Source: Oscillatoriales cyanobacterium
GTDB taxonomy: Bacteria > Cyanobacteriota > Cyanobacteriia > Cyanobacteriales > Microcoleaceae
Direction of reading: 5' to 3'
Assembly: GCA_004292745.1 (NCBI GenBank)
Contig: RDXH01000010.1
Location: 1-32,857 of the forward strand
DNA length: 32,857 nucleotides
Numbering within the stretch: the first letter of the stretch is position 1; each line of letters opens with the position of its first letter. Positions 24,449 through 31,511 of the stretch are shown here, one piece after another. The notes under the pieces are model-generated. The model was not told the DNA's origin, made no database searches, and saw only the letters and a program-made list of their open reading frames with translations. The position numbers and the translations under genes are program-made.

Positions 24449-24739
24449 ATGCCACCAACTGCAACCGAATATAAATATGTGGAATTAGATTAGAAGAATG
24501 TGCCTATCATCGCTGGCACCACCATGAAAGTGATTGAATTAGTACAAGCTCATATCGCCTACGGGTGGAGTCCCGCCGAGTTGCACCTAAATCATCGTTA
24601 TTTGACAATGAGCCAAATTCATTCTGCTTTCGCTTATTATTGGGATCACAAACAAGAGCTTGATGCGGATATGCAGCGCCGATTCGAGTATGCTGAAAAG
24701 TTACGATTAGAAGCAGGCGAACTCACGAGATCTTCGTGA
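24449..24739 (+). pseudogene. DUF433 gene interrupted by an in-frame amber codon
   Basis: The ATG at 24449 has a GAGG ribosome binding site 7 nt upstream and begins MPPTATEYKYVELD. It then meets TAG at 24491-24493 and continues in the same frame KNVPIIAGTTMKVIELVQAH, the conserved DUF433 start. The helix-turn-helix-like body (GWSPAELHLNHRYLTMSQIH, then ALAYYWDH-type residues) and the end are intact to 24739. One base change would restore about 96 codons. Restart at the GTG at 24500 could still make a protein lacking the N-terminus. DUF433 proteins often pair with a PIN-like DUF5615 toxin; none is found downstream. Confidence 0.8.
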
Positions 24740-24773
24740 GAAACGGGGTTTCTCAATCTTGCGCGCCAACTTA

Positions 24774-24947
24774 CGATCGATCCCCAGCCATCTGCTGAAC
24801 TCTAGCAATAATTCGCTTCACTGTCTCGGCATCGGGCGATCGCAAACCCTGTAAAATCTCCAAAGATTGCTGTAAATAATTGAACGCAACCCAACTAATT
24901 GCAAGCAATATAGTTGGGAATTCCTGCGCCTTGAAGTTCCAGACTTC
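24774..24947 (-). other. Open frame of 58 codons downstream of the TPR gene, no start codon
   Basis: This frame lies between stop codons at 24948-24950 and 24771-24773 and would read AQEFPTILLAISWVAFNYLQ, then QSLEILQGLRSPDAETVKRI. It has amphipathic character and no ATG. It follows the TPR gene on the same strand. It may be the 3' remnant of a deleted gene or chance. I do not recognise a family. Confidence 0.25.
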
Positions 24948-24955
24948 TCAACGTT

Positions 24956-25483
24956 TTAATAACTAATAAACAAGCCGCCTAAAATTAAAAATATGGCTAC
25001 TAATGCCACCCAAATAAATCGATTATCCTGCGTATTCACCTGACTTAAATCTACAGGTTCCTCTATGACATTTCGTTTGGGAATCGCAGGCTTGACGAAG
25101 GATACCCCTGGCCCTACTTGAAAATTTGAAGATTGATTTTCTTCTAGTGTGGCGAGATCGGGAATTTTTACCATCCATTCGGGAGGGATGGTGAGTTTGG
25201 GTGCTTCGAGAATAAACAGCAGCCGTTTTGCTTGTTGGCGGGTTTCTGGGCGCGGATGGCGGGTGAGTTGGCGGCAAAGACCGATCGCCTCTTCTGTGTT
25301 ACCAGAGGCTTCGTAGGCTGTCACTAGCCACATTTGCACTTCGCCACCTAGACGGGAACCGCGATCGACTAAACCTCTTGCTGTTTCTAAACTTTTGACA
25401 GCTTGAGCATATCGACCACTCTCAAAGGCGACTTTGCCAGTTTGGTATTCATTCTGAACAATTTCTAGCTTTTCTGAAGTCAC
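24956..25483 (-). CDS. TPR-containing membrane protein
   Basis: I chose the GTG at 25483 (MTSEKLEIVQNEYQTGKVAF), which gives 175 residues; a TTG at 25504 is possible. Residues of about 5-85 form tetratricopeptide-type helix pairs (GRYAQAVKSLETARGL, then EVQMWLVTAYEASGNTEEAI, then GLCRQLTRHP). A conserved RLLFILEAPKLTIPPEWM follows, then a linker and a single C-terminal membrane helix (FIWVALVAIFLILGGLFI). It is thus a tail-anchored scaffold with the TPR part in the cytoplasm. It lies about 50 bp downstream of ssb on the same strand and may be co-transcribed. Function unknown. Confidence 0.85.
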   Translation of the reverse strand: MTSEKLEIVQNEYQTGKVAFESGRYAQAVKSLETARGLVDRGSRLGGEVQMWLVTAYEASGNTEEAIGLCRQLTRHPRPETRQQAKRLLFILEAPKLTIPPEWMVKIPDLATLEENQSSNFQVGPGVSFVKPAIPKRNVIEEPVDLSQVNTQDNRFIWVALVAIFLILGGLFISY

Positions 25484-25530
25484 CTGATTCCACCCAATCC
25501 CCAAATTTTACTACCCACATCCGCCAAATA

Positions 25531-25893
25531 CTAGAACTCGCTGTTGTTTTGCGACATACTGGACTCGTTGTCCCGTTTGGAACCGAGCAGGTCTAACTGG
25601 TCTACCCTAATTACTGGTTTGGAGCGATTTGCTCCGCTATTACGATCCTGCCAGCGATCGAACTTTAAAGAGCCTGTAACTCCAATTAAAGAGCCTTTGC
25701 GAACATAATCAGCAGCTATCTGGGCTGTTTTGCCCCAAATTTCCAGATTGAACCAGTCTGTTTGTTCGTCTGGGTTGCGCGATCGCCGTCTCACTGCCAG
25801 AGTTAAACTGCACTTAACTGTACCCGATTCAAAATATTTCACGTCCGGGTCGCCACCGACGCGGCCGACCAAAGTTACAACATTAATGCTCAT
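25531..25893 (-). CDS. ssb: Single-stranded DNA-binding protein
   Basis: The product is 120 residues with a complete OB fold: MSINVVTLVGRVGGDPDVKY, then VKCSLTLAVRRRSR, then TDWFNLEIWGKTAQIAADYV, then GSLIGVTGSLKFDRWQDRN. It protects single-stranded DNA at replication forks. The C-terminus ends QNNSEF and lacks the acidic DDDIPF-type tip that recruits partner proteins in E. coli. Short, tip-less forms occur in cyanobacteria, so a second SSB may exist elsewhere in the genome. Confidence 0.93.
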   Translation of the reverse strand: MSINVVTLVGRVGGDPDVKYFESGTVKCSLTLAVRRRSRNPDEQTDWFNLEIWGKTAQIAADYVRKGSLIGVTGSLKFDRWQDRNSGANRSKPVIRVDQLDLLGSKRDNESSMSQNNSEF

Positions 25894-26242
25894 AAATTTT
25901 TCAGGAATGAGGTCAAAATCTTATATCTGTTACCCGTTATCTCTGTACTTACATCCAAACAGCCCAGCGCATTGCAATGGGAACAGCACTGATACCTGCT
26001 TCATCCTGATTTTACACCCACTTACCAGAACACATTGATGGTGACGGTAGCGGTCACTGAGTGGTCGATGTCCTTCGACTACGCTGACTCAACCGTATAG
26101 TGGAACTAGGGAGTCTAAGTGCAACCAATGTACAGCTTTGACTAGACTGTGGATGAAAAACGTAATAGAATCCACCTCGGTTACACTTTTGTAACAACAT
26201 TATTGCACACAATAGTATTTTAGTTTGGGGGGGTACAAATCA
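25894..26242. other. Divergent promoter region, ssb / mreB
   Basis: About 350 bp. Beyond the mreB promoter candidate at 26180-26218, it holds a repeat-like segment at about 26045-26095 (GTAGCGGTCACTGAGTGGTC, then CCTTCGACTACGCTGACTC) with a GTCGA/TCGAC inverted repeat. I recall similar phrases as dispersed cyanobacterial repeats. No coding frame is convincing. Confidence 0.45.
26180..26218 (+). promoter_or_regulatory. Candidate mreB promoter with overlapping palindrome
   Basis: TTGTAA (26189-26194) and TAGTAT (26213-26218) are separated by 18 bp and read as a -35/-10 pair. The start codon is 25 bp further on. The palindrome GTTACA-CTTT-TGTAAC (26180-26195) covers the -35 box and could be an operator. 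No known regulator matches it: it is not the GTA-N8-TAC of NtcA. Confidence 0.4.
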
Positions 26243-27277
26243 GTGGGTCTTCTCAATCGATTTTCCTTATCTAGAAACGATATGGGTATCGACCTCGGTA
26301 CTGCTAACACGCTCGTTTATGTATCTGGCAAAGGTATAGTTCTCCAAGAACCTTCTGTAGTTGCGATCGATCAAGACCTGAAAATACCTTTGGCTGTGGG
26401 AGAAGAGGCGAAAAAAATGCTTGGGCGCACGCCTGGGAATGTGATCGCTGTCCGGCCACTCCGCGATGGAGTGATTGCTGACTTCGATACGGCGGAACTC
26501 ATGCTCAAGACTTTTATTGGTCGGGTTCGTGGTAAAACTTTATCTCAGCCTCGGATCATCATTGGCATCCCCAGCGGTGTCACTGGTGTCGAGAGGCGGG
26601 CGGTGATTGAAGCGGCAACTCAAGCTGGTGCTAGCGAAGTCCGCTTAATTGACGAGCCAATTGCAGCAGCGATCGGAGCCGGATTGCCTGTAAGCGAGGC
26701 GACGGGCAATATGATTATAGACATCGGCGGGGGTACGACGGAAGTTGCAGTTTTGAGTTTGCAAGGTACCGTCATCAGCGAGTCGGTCCGGGTTGCCGGT
26801 GATGAACTCAACGAGGCGATTATCCAATACGTCAAAAAAGTTCACAATTTGGTCATCGGCGAACGTACTGCTGAAGAAATTAAAATTCAGGTGGGTTCAG
26901 CATATCCAACGGCCGAGGATAACGAAGTGGTGATGGAAGTGCGGGGTTTGCACTTGCTGTCTGGTTTGCCACGAACTGTGACGATTAAAGGTCCTGAAAT
27001 TCGCGAAAGTATGTCGGAACCGCTTTCAGTAATTGTGGAAGCTGTGAAGCGTACTTTGGAGCGGACGCCCCCGGAATTAGCGGCAGATATTATTGACAGG
27101 GGAATTATGCTGGCCGGCGGTGGGGCTCTGATGAAAGGTTTAGATACTCTGATCAGTCACGAAACAGGAATTGTGACTCACGTTGCAGCAGACCCTCTGT
27201 GCTGCGTGGTTTTGGGAACTGGTCGGGTATTGGAAAACAAAATGTTGGAACGGGTTTTTAGCGGGCAGTCGCGGTAA
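26243..27277 (+). CDS. mreB: Rod-shape-determining protein MreB (bacterial actin)
   Basis: MreB polymerises under the membrane and directs cell-wall elongation. I place the start at GTG 26243, which gives the usual cyanobacterial beginning (MGLLNRFSLSRNDMGIDLGT); the frame open from 26225 would add six residues. The 344-residue protein has phosphate-1 DLGTANTLVY, the connect motif IIDIGGGTTEVAVLSL and the adenosine motif IMLAGGGALMKGL. It is the first gene of mreBCD and is followed by mreC after 92 bp. Confidence 0.97.
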   Translation: MGLLNRFSLSRNDMGIDLGTANTLVYVSGKGIVLQEPSVVAIDQDLKIPLAVGEEAKKMLGRTPGNVIAVRPLRDGVIADFDTAELMLKTFIGRVRGKTLSQPRIIIGIPSGVTGVERRAVIEAATQAGASEVRLIDEPIAAAIGAGLPVSEATGNMIIDIGGGTTEVAVLSLQGTVISESVRVAGDELNEAIIQYVKKVHNLVIGERTAEEIKIQVGSAYPTAEDNEVVMEVRGLHLLSGLPRTVTIKGPEIRESMSEPLSVIVEAVKRTLERTPPELAADIIDRGIMLAGGGALMKGLDTLISHETGIVTHVAADPLCCVVLGTGRVLENKMLERVFSGQSR

Positions 27278-27369
27278 TTGTAGTTAACAAATTTGGGATT
27301 TTGGATTTAGGAATTTGGCTGCCATCTAAACTCTAAAATCCTGACAAAACAATTTTAAAGTTTGAAATT

Positions 27370-28185
27370 ATGCTAAAAAACACACTCCGCAGGTGGTGGG
27401 ATCTGCGATTGCCAATTGCACTTTTAGGTTTAGCTGTAACTGCTGCTTGGGGGGTTCGGCAAACACAAGGTACGGCAATGTTTGAAGTCTACAATTTTGT
27501 GACTCGCCCCTTTCATGCCAACGGCTCTGGGCAAGAACAGCTAATCTTGGCACGCACTCAGGAATTGCAAACACAGGTATTAGAATTAGAAACTCAAAAT
27601 CAGAAACTAAAAGAGCTTTTAAACTATGTTTCTGGTCAGAAGAAGAAAGGAGTTGTAGCTCCTATTATTGGCCGTAGTGCCGACCATTGGTGGCAACAGG
27701 TCACTTTGGGTAAAGGTAGTAATGATGGTATTAAAACTGATTTTACTGTGATGGGTCCAGGTGGCTTGGTCGGTCGGGTTGTGAGCGTTACTCCTAATAC
27801 TAGCTTGGTACTTTTAATCAGTGACCCTACGAGTCAACTAGGTGTGGCAGTTACTCGGACTCGACATATGGGTTTTCTGCGGGGTAAGGGAAAAAATAAA
27901 GCTGTGATGGAATTTTTTGATAATGTTCCTAATGTTAAACCTGGGGATGTGGTTTCAACTTCTGCTTTTAGTCAGTTGTTTCCTGCTAGTTTGCCGGTGG
28001 GAAAAGTGTTGTCGGTGGATATGAATAAAACTCCGGCTCCTGAAGCTATGATTGAGTTTTCTGCACCGATAAATTCTCTGGAGTGGGCGGTGGTTTATCC
28101 TCATTCTAAGGAAACAGAGAAACCAGATCAAAAAGCTTTGGAATCTCCAACATCTACACCGCAAGGGGGAGTTGAGAAAAAATGA
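27370..28185 (+). CDS. mreC: Rod-shape-determining protein MreC
   Basis: The 271-residue single-pass membrane protein links MreB to the periplasmic wall synthases. It has an N-terminal membrane helix (about 14-32, LPIALLGLAVTAAWGVRQ). A coiled coil follows (about 55-87, EQLILARTQELQTQVLELET). The beta-domain begins VVAPIIGRSADHWWQQVTLG and includes GPGGLVGRVVSVTPNTSLVL. It overlaps mreD by ATGA, so translation is coupled. Confidence 0.95.
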   Translation: MLKNTLRRWWDLRLPIALLGLAVTAAWGVRQTQGTAMFEVYNFVTRPFHANGSGQEQLILARTQELQTQVLELETQNQKLKELLNYVSGQKKKGVVAPIIGRSADHWWQQVTLGKGSNDGIKTDFTVMGPGGLVGRVVSVTPNTSLVLLISDPTSQLGVAVTRTRHMGFLRGKGKNKAVMEFFDNVPNVKPGDVVSTSAFSQLFPASLPVGKVLSVDMNKTPAPEAMIEFSAPINSLEWAVVYPHSKETEKPDQKALESPTSTPQGGVEKK

Positions 28186-28748
28186 AGTCTTTACGTCGGA
28201 TGTCTTCGCGATCGCGTCAATTCCTTAACTTCACCGTCACTTTTACTTCTGTGCTTCTGTGTTTGCTAATTTTGCCCACCCGTATGCCGGGAATGGAACT
28301 GTTGGGCATTACTCCAAACTGGCTGTTAATGTGGGTGGTAGCTTGGAGCATTAAGCGGAAACGCACCATTTGGGGATCTGCGTGTATGGGCCTGGTTTTG
28401 GGATTGTTGCAAGATGGGATGACTGCTCCTTATCCTAGTCATGCTGTCAGTTTGGTGATTGTAGCGGTACTCACGGTAGTTTTGCTGAAAACTTGGTCGA
28501 TTCCGGCGGATATTGTGGAGAGAGATCCGATTCCGATCGCCTTAATTGTGTTTGGGATGGCATTGTTGGCGGAAACGGTGATGGGGATTCAATTTTTTGC
28601 CATGGGCGATCGGGCTTTAATGGACATTTGGATGGATCATCAACGAATTGCTTTGTGTTCTGCTATTCTCAGCAGTCTCTGGGCTCCCGTGCTTTATTTT
28701 CCCCTCAATCGTTTGTGGGAAATGACCAGGAATTTAGAAAAATCTTAA
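28182..28748 (+). CDS. mreD: Rod-shape-determining protein MreD
   Basis: The 188-residue integral membrane protein is the third member of mreBCD. It has about five hydrophobic segments, including FTVTFTSVLLCLLILPTRMP, ITPNWLLMWVVAWSI and VSLVIVAVLTVVLLKTW. Its ATG overlaps the mreC stop codon (28182-28185), typical of coupled translation. Sequence conservation in this family is low; position and topology carry the assignment. Confidence 0.92.
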   Translation: MKSLRRMSSRSRQFLNFTVTFTSVLLCLLILPTRMPGMELLGITPNWLLMWVVAWSIKRKRTIWGSACMGLVLGLLQDGMTAPYPSHAVSLVIVAVLTVVLLKTWSIPADIVERDPIPIALIVFGMALLAETVMGIQFFAMGDRALMDIWMDHQRIALCSAILSSLWAPVLYFPLNRLWEMTRNLEKS

Positions 28749-28780
28749 GTGAGAAACACTTAAAAAAAATAAAATCTCCC

Positions 28781-28811
28781 AAACCCCGATTTATTTAATA
28801 AATCGGGGTTT
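28781..28811. terminator. Bidirectional terminator between mreD and the HAD gene
   Basis: Arms AAACCCCGATTTATT and AATAAATCGGGGTTT (15 bp) surround a single T. The A- and T-ends give a U-tract on both strands. It stands between convergent genes, 33 bp after mreD and 13 bp before the end of the phosphatase gene. Confidence 0.85.
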
Positions 28812-28823
28812 TACAAGTTTTGA

Positions 28824-29606
28824 TTAAAGACACCTTTTGAAACCTAATAAGTGATGAACGGCAATAATCAAGTCGCTGAGGATAAAACTGGGCTGGTATT
28901 GTTGTAGTTGATGACGACTGCGAATGCCACAGGTAACGGCAATTGTCGGTATTCCCAATGCTTGTCCTGCCAGGATATCTGCTTCGGTATCTCCGATCAT
29001 CCAAGCACAACCTAGAGATGACTGATATTCTTCGGCAACTTCAGCCAATAATTCGGTTTTTAAGGCGGTATAATTGTGGTAAGCTGCATCAGTCATCTGA
29101 GTTCCGCAAATACTCGTAAACAGTCTGGCTAAACCGTAATTCTGTAAAATTTGAACGGCTTGATTTTTTGGCCGCAAAGTGACTAAGACCAGTCTGACAC
29201 CACGAGAATGAAGCAGGGCGATCGCCCATTGCACTCCTGGCTGGATACGATCTAAGTGCAACAAGTCCGGCTGATTGACAATCCGACTCACGCAAGCGAG
29301 AAAAACTGGAATTTCTTCTCCACCCAAACCCGAACTTTTGGCAATTTCAGTATCCGGCACCCGATTTTGCTTCATTTGCCAAAACTGCTGCTTGCTGAGT
29401 ATTTCCAGGTTGAGGTTGATTCCTCGGCTCAGATACACCTCCTGAGTGTCTGCTAATCCCTGTTTATATGTGGTGTAGTAGCGATCGGATACATCGACGA
29501 TCGGTCCGTCTAAATCGCAAAATACCGTCATTTGGGCTGACGATTCAGCCTCTGAATGTACCTTGTAGTGAGCGTTTTCCGATTCCGCAGCGGGTGCAAT
29601 TAACAT
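28824..29606 (-). CDS. HAD-family phosphatase (phosphoglycolate phosphatase-like)
   Basis: The protein is 260 residues. Motif I is VFCDLDGPIVD, with the nucleophile and general-acid Asp; motif II is LVLVTLRP; motif III Lys lies in TALKTELL; motif IV is MIGDTEADILAG. The set is complete, so it should be an active phosphatase. The cap inserted between motifs I and II is long and helical, as in Gph-like enzymes. The substrate is not visible; phosphoglycolate is one candidate in a phototroph. The ATG at 29606 has an AAGG ribosome binding site. An ATG at 29531 (MTVFCDLDG) starts directly at motif I and may be the true one. Confidence 0.85.
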   Translation of the reverse strand: MLIAPAAESENAHYKVHSEAESSAQMTVFCDLDGPIVDVSDRYYTTYKQGLADTQEVYLSRGINLNLEILSKQQFWQMKQNRVPDTEIAKSSGLGGEEIPVFLACVSRIVNQPDLLHLDRIQPGVQWAIALLHSRGVRLVLVTLRPKNQAVQILQNYGLARLFTSICGTQMTDAAYHNYTALKTELLAEVAEEYQSSLGCAWMIGDTEADILAGQALGIPTIAVTCGIRSRHQLQQYQPSFILSDLIIAVHHLLGFKRCL

Positions 29607-29910
29607 AAAACCTTAAGTAAATCAAGAGTAGCCATACATTTCTTTACTTTACCAAGAAAGTCATAAGTTATAATACAAAAATTTTAGTTACATCATTAAA
29701 AAAACCTATTAATTTTTAGATACATAATTGCTGTGATAGCATGGCTAATCAGGCTGAGTTCGCTGCTGTGGCTGATGGGCGATCGGTCTGTTCATCCATA
29801 AATTCCATAAATTTAATAAGTTCCATACAAACAGCGCTTTTTGTGGTTGTTGATATCCGCTTTAACCATTAAACTTTAGACTTAAGTTTTTTGTCATTTG
29901 TAATTATCCC
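29607..29910. other. Divergent intergenic region, HAD gene / argB
   Basis: About 304 bp, AT-rich. A 43-codon frame at 29741-29872 has no ribosome binding site or family likeness and is not called. It should carry the argB promoter; I could not identify an ARG or NtcA box. Confidence 0.4.
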
Positions 29911-30810
29911 ATGCTCAAACAAAGCGATTTTGTGAGAAATTCAGAAACTAATCGAGTAGAAGTGCTTTCGGAAGCACTCCCCTACATTCAACATTTTGCA
30001 GGCCGCACGATTGTGGTAAAATATGGCGGCGCTGCCATGAAAGATAGCAATCTCAAAGATCAAGTAGTTCGGGATATTGTATTGCTATCCTGTGTGGGGA
30101 TGCGTCCGGTTGTGGTTCACGGTGGCGGCCCAGAAATTAATACTTGGCTGGAAAAATTAGGAATTGAGCCCCAATTTAAGAATGGTTTGAGGGTGACAGA
30201 TGCGGCGACTATGGAAGTTGTCGAGATGGTTTTGGTGGGGAAGGTAAATAAGGAAATTGTTTCGCTAATTAACCAAGCTGGCGGTAAGGCTGTGGGTTTG
30301 TGCGGCAAGGATGGTAATTTGATTCAAGCTCGTCCTGATGGCCGGGAGGGGATTGGGTTTGTGGGTGAAGTCAGTGGCGTCAAAATCCAGATTTTGGAGT
30401 CTTTGGTGAACAGCGGATATATTCCGGTGGTGTCGAGTGTGGCTGCGGATGAAAATGGTCAATCTTATAATATTAATGCCGATACCGTAGCTGGAGAAAT
30501 TGCGGCTGGTTTGGGTGCTGAAAAGTTGATTTTGATGACAGATACTGCTGGCATTTTGGAGGATTATCACAAACCCGAAAGTCTGATTGTGAAGTTAGAT
30601 ATTCAAGAGGCTCGACAGTTAATTGAGTCTGGGGTTGTTTCTGGGGGGATGATTCCCAAGGTTACTTGTTGTGTGCGGAGTTTAGCTCAGGGTGTGAAGG
30701 CTGCTCATATTATTGATGGCCGTCTTGAACACGCTTTGCTGCAAGAGATTTTCAGCGATTCGGGTATTGGATCGATGATTGTTGCTTCGGAGTATAGTGG
30801 GACGAAGTAA
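29911..30810 (+). CDS. argB: Acetylglutamate kinase
   Basis: This enzyme phosphorylates N-acetylglutamate, the controlling step of arginine synthesis, and in cyanobacteria it is activated by the PII signal protein. The 299 residues show the phosphate loop [25 protein letters not shown], the substrate part [20 protein letters not shown], and [20 protein letters not shown]. The N-terminal helix ([20 protein letters not shown]) before the kinase core is the segment found in arginine-inhibited forms. It stands alone on its strand with its own hairpin terminator 20 bp after the stop codon. Confidence 0.97.
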   Translation: MLKQSDFVRNSETNRVEVLSEALPYIQHFAGRTIVVKYGGAAMKDSNLKDQVVRDIVLLSCVGMRPVVVHGGGPEINTWLEKLGIEPQFKNGLRVTDAATMEVVEMVLVGKVNKEIVSLINQAGGKAVGLCGKDGNLIQARPDGREGIGFVGEVSGVKIQILESLVNSGYIPVVSSVAADENGQSYNINADTVAGEIAAGLGAEKLILMTDTAGILEDYHKPESLIVKLDIQEARQLIESGVVSGGMIPKVTCCVRSLAQGVKAAHIIDGRLEHALLQEIFSDSGIGSMIVASEYSGTK

Positions 30811-30830
30811 AATGTATTAATGTATTGATG

Positions 30831-30870
30831 GGCGATCGCGTTTGTGACAAGTAAGCGCGATCGCCATTTT
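30831..30870 (+). terminator. argB terminator built from two HIP1-type octamers
   Basis: Stem GGCGATCGCG / CGCGATCGCC (10 bp, all GC-rich) closes a 15-nt loop and is followed by ATTTTTG. Each arm contains the GCGATCGC palindrome that is over-represented in cyanobacteria. Confidence 0.75.
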
Positions 30871-31056
30871 TGTTTCGGGAAAAAGATCGATTCCCTACGA
30901 GATAGCTACCCACGCGCGTACTTTCGGAAAATACTAGCGATTCCCTGAAACAACGGTGAAAATATTTGCAACTATTCATACAGATGAAATCGCGTCCATA
31001 TTTACCGAATTTTCTGATACTCTCAATGTCTAATTATAGAATTAATCACCACGTCT

Positions 31057-31245
31057 ATGAATACAAACATCAGCCCCATCCTCAAAGTCTTCAGTCTCTC
31101 CGCCGCTCTTTCCCTAGCCATTAAGTACGCAGGGCCTAGTTTATCCATAGCCTCCACGGACTTCAACGCCCTCATCGCCATTCTTTCGCCCAGCCTAATC
31201 GTAGCTGCTATCCTCGGCTGGCGGGCGTCGCAACAGCCAAGATAG
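31057..31245 (+). CDS. Small conserved cyanobacterial membrane protein
   Basis: The product is 62 residues with two hydrophobic segments, about 10-24 (VFSLSAALSLAIKYA) and about 35-56 (FNALIAILSPSLIVAAILGW). Its length and pattern match short hypothetical membrane proteins I know from cyanobacterial genomes. Function unknown. It is the last core-type gene before the integrative-element boundary. Confidence 0.65.
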   Translation: MNTNISPILKVFSLSAALSLAIKYAGPSLSIASTDFNALIAILSPSLIVAAILGWRASQQPR

Positions 31246-31322
31246 GAGATAGAGGGCGATCGACCCCAAAGACAAGTTAAATTAAGCTAGGAACCCTTAA
31301 AATTGTTGTTGTGTAAGGGATA

Positions 31323-31342
31323 CGGAGAGGGTGGGATTTGAA
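31323..31342 (-). other. tRNA-Ser 3'-end fragment, probable attachment site
   Basis: On the minus strand this reads TTCAAATCCCACCCTCTCCG. It has the order of a T-loop (TTCAAAT), the T-stem 3' arm (CCCAC), the acceptor 3' strand (CCTCTCC) and the discriminator G that is typical of tRNA-Ser. No matching 5' acceptor, T-stem partner or anticodon region lies nearby, so it is only a fragment. A tyrosine recombinase gene begins 156 bp to the right, as expected for an attachment site at one end of an integrative element. The tRNA body would then lie at the other end. Confidence 0.6.
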
Positions 31343-31376
31343 TTAGCGCTTAGCTCTCAATTTACCATTTTCCGTC

Positions 31377-31426
31377 CTTCTAGCTCATTCCTTGGCTCAC
31401 CCTAGAAGTCCTATTTCATCTTCTAG
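31377..31426. repeat. Three CTTCTAG/CTAGAAG heptamers upstream of the recombinase gene
   Basis: CTTCTAG occurs at 31377-31383 and 31420-31426, and its complement CTAGAAG at 31402-31408. The short, repeated, mixed-orientation sites between the tRNA fragment and int resemble arm-type binding sites of integrases. Confidence 0.4.
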
Positions 31427-31489
31427 CGAAAACTGAGCGACTCGCTGTAGGCTGGATGCAGACAACAAACTCAACAATGCTACATCTCA

Positions 31490-31511
31490 GAGCGAAAAAT
31501 GAGCGAAAAAT
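31490..31511. repeat. Tandem GAGCGAAAAAT repeat over the recombinase start codon
   Basis: Two perfect 11-bp copies adjoin; the ATG (31499-31501) spans their junction. A partial copy (TAGCGAAAA, then GAGCGA) lies at 31425-31439. It could bind a regulator that controls the recombinase gene. Confidence 0.4.

Noticed and set aside
26180-26195. NtcA box upstream of mreB
   Set aside because: The palindrome has TAC-N6-GTA order, not the GTA-N8-TAC that NtcA needs.
29741-29872. 43-codon ORF upstream of argB
   Set aside because: No ribosome binding site or family likeness, and the sequence is AT-rich with repeated ATAAATTCC phrases.
31323-31430. A complete tRNA-Ser
   Set aside because: Only the last 20 nt fit; no partner for the T-stem or acceptor 5' strand is found within 100 bp on either side.
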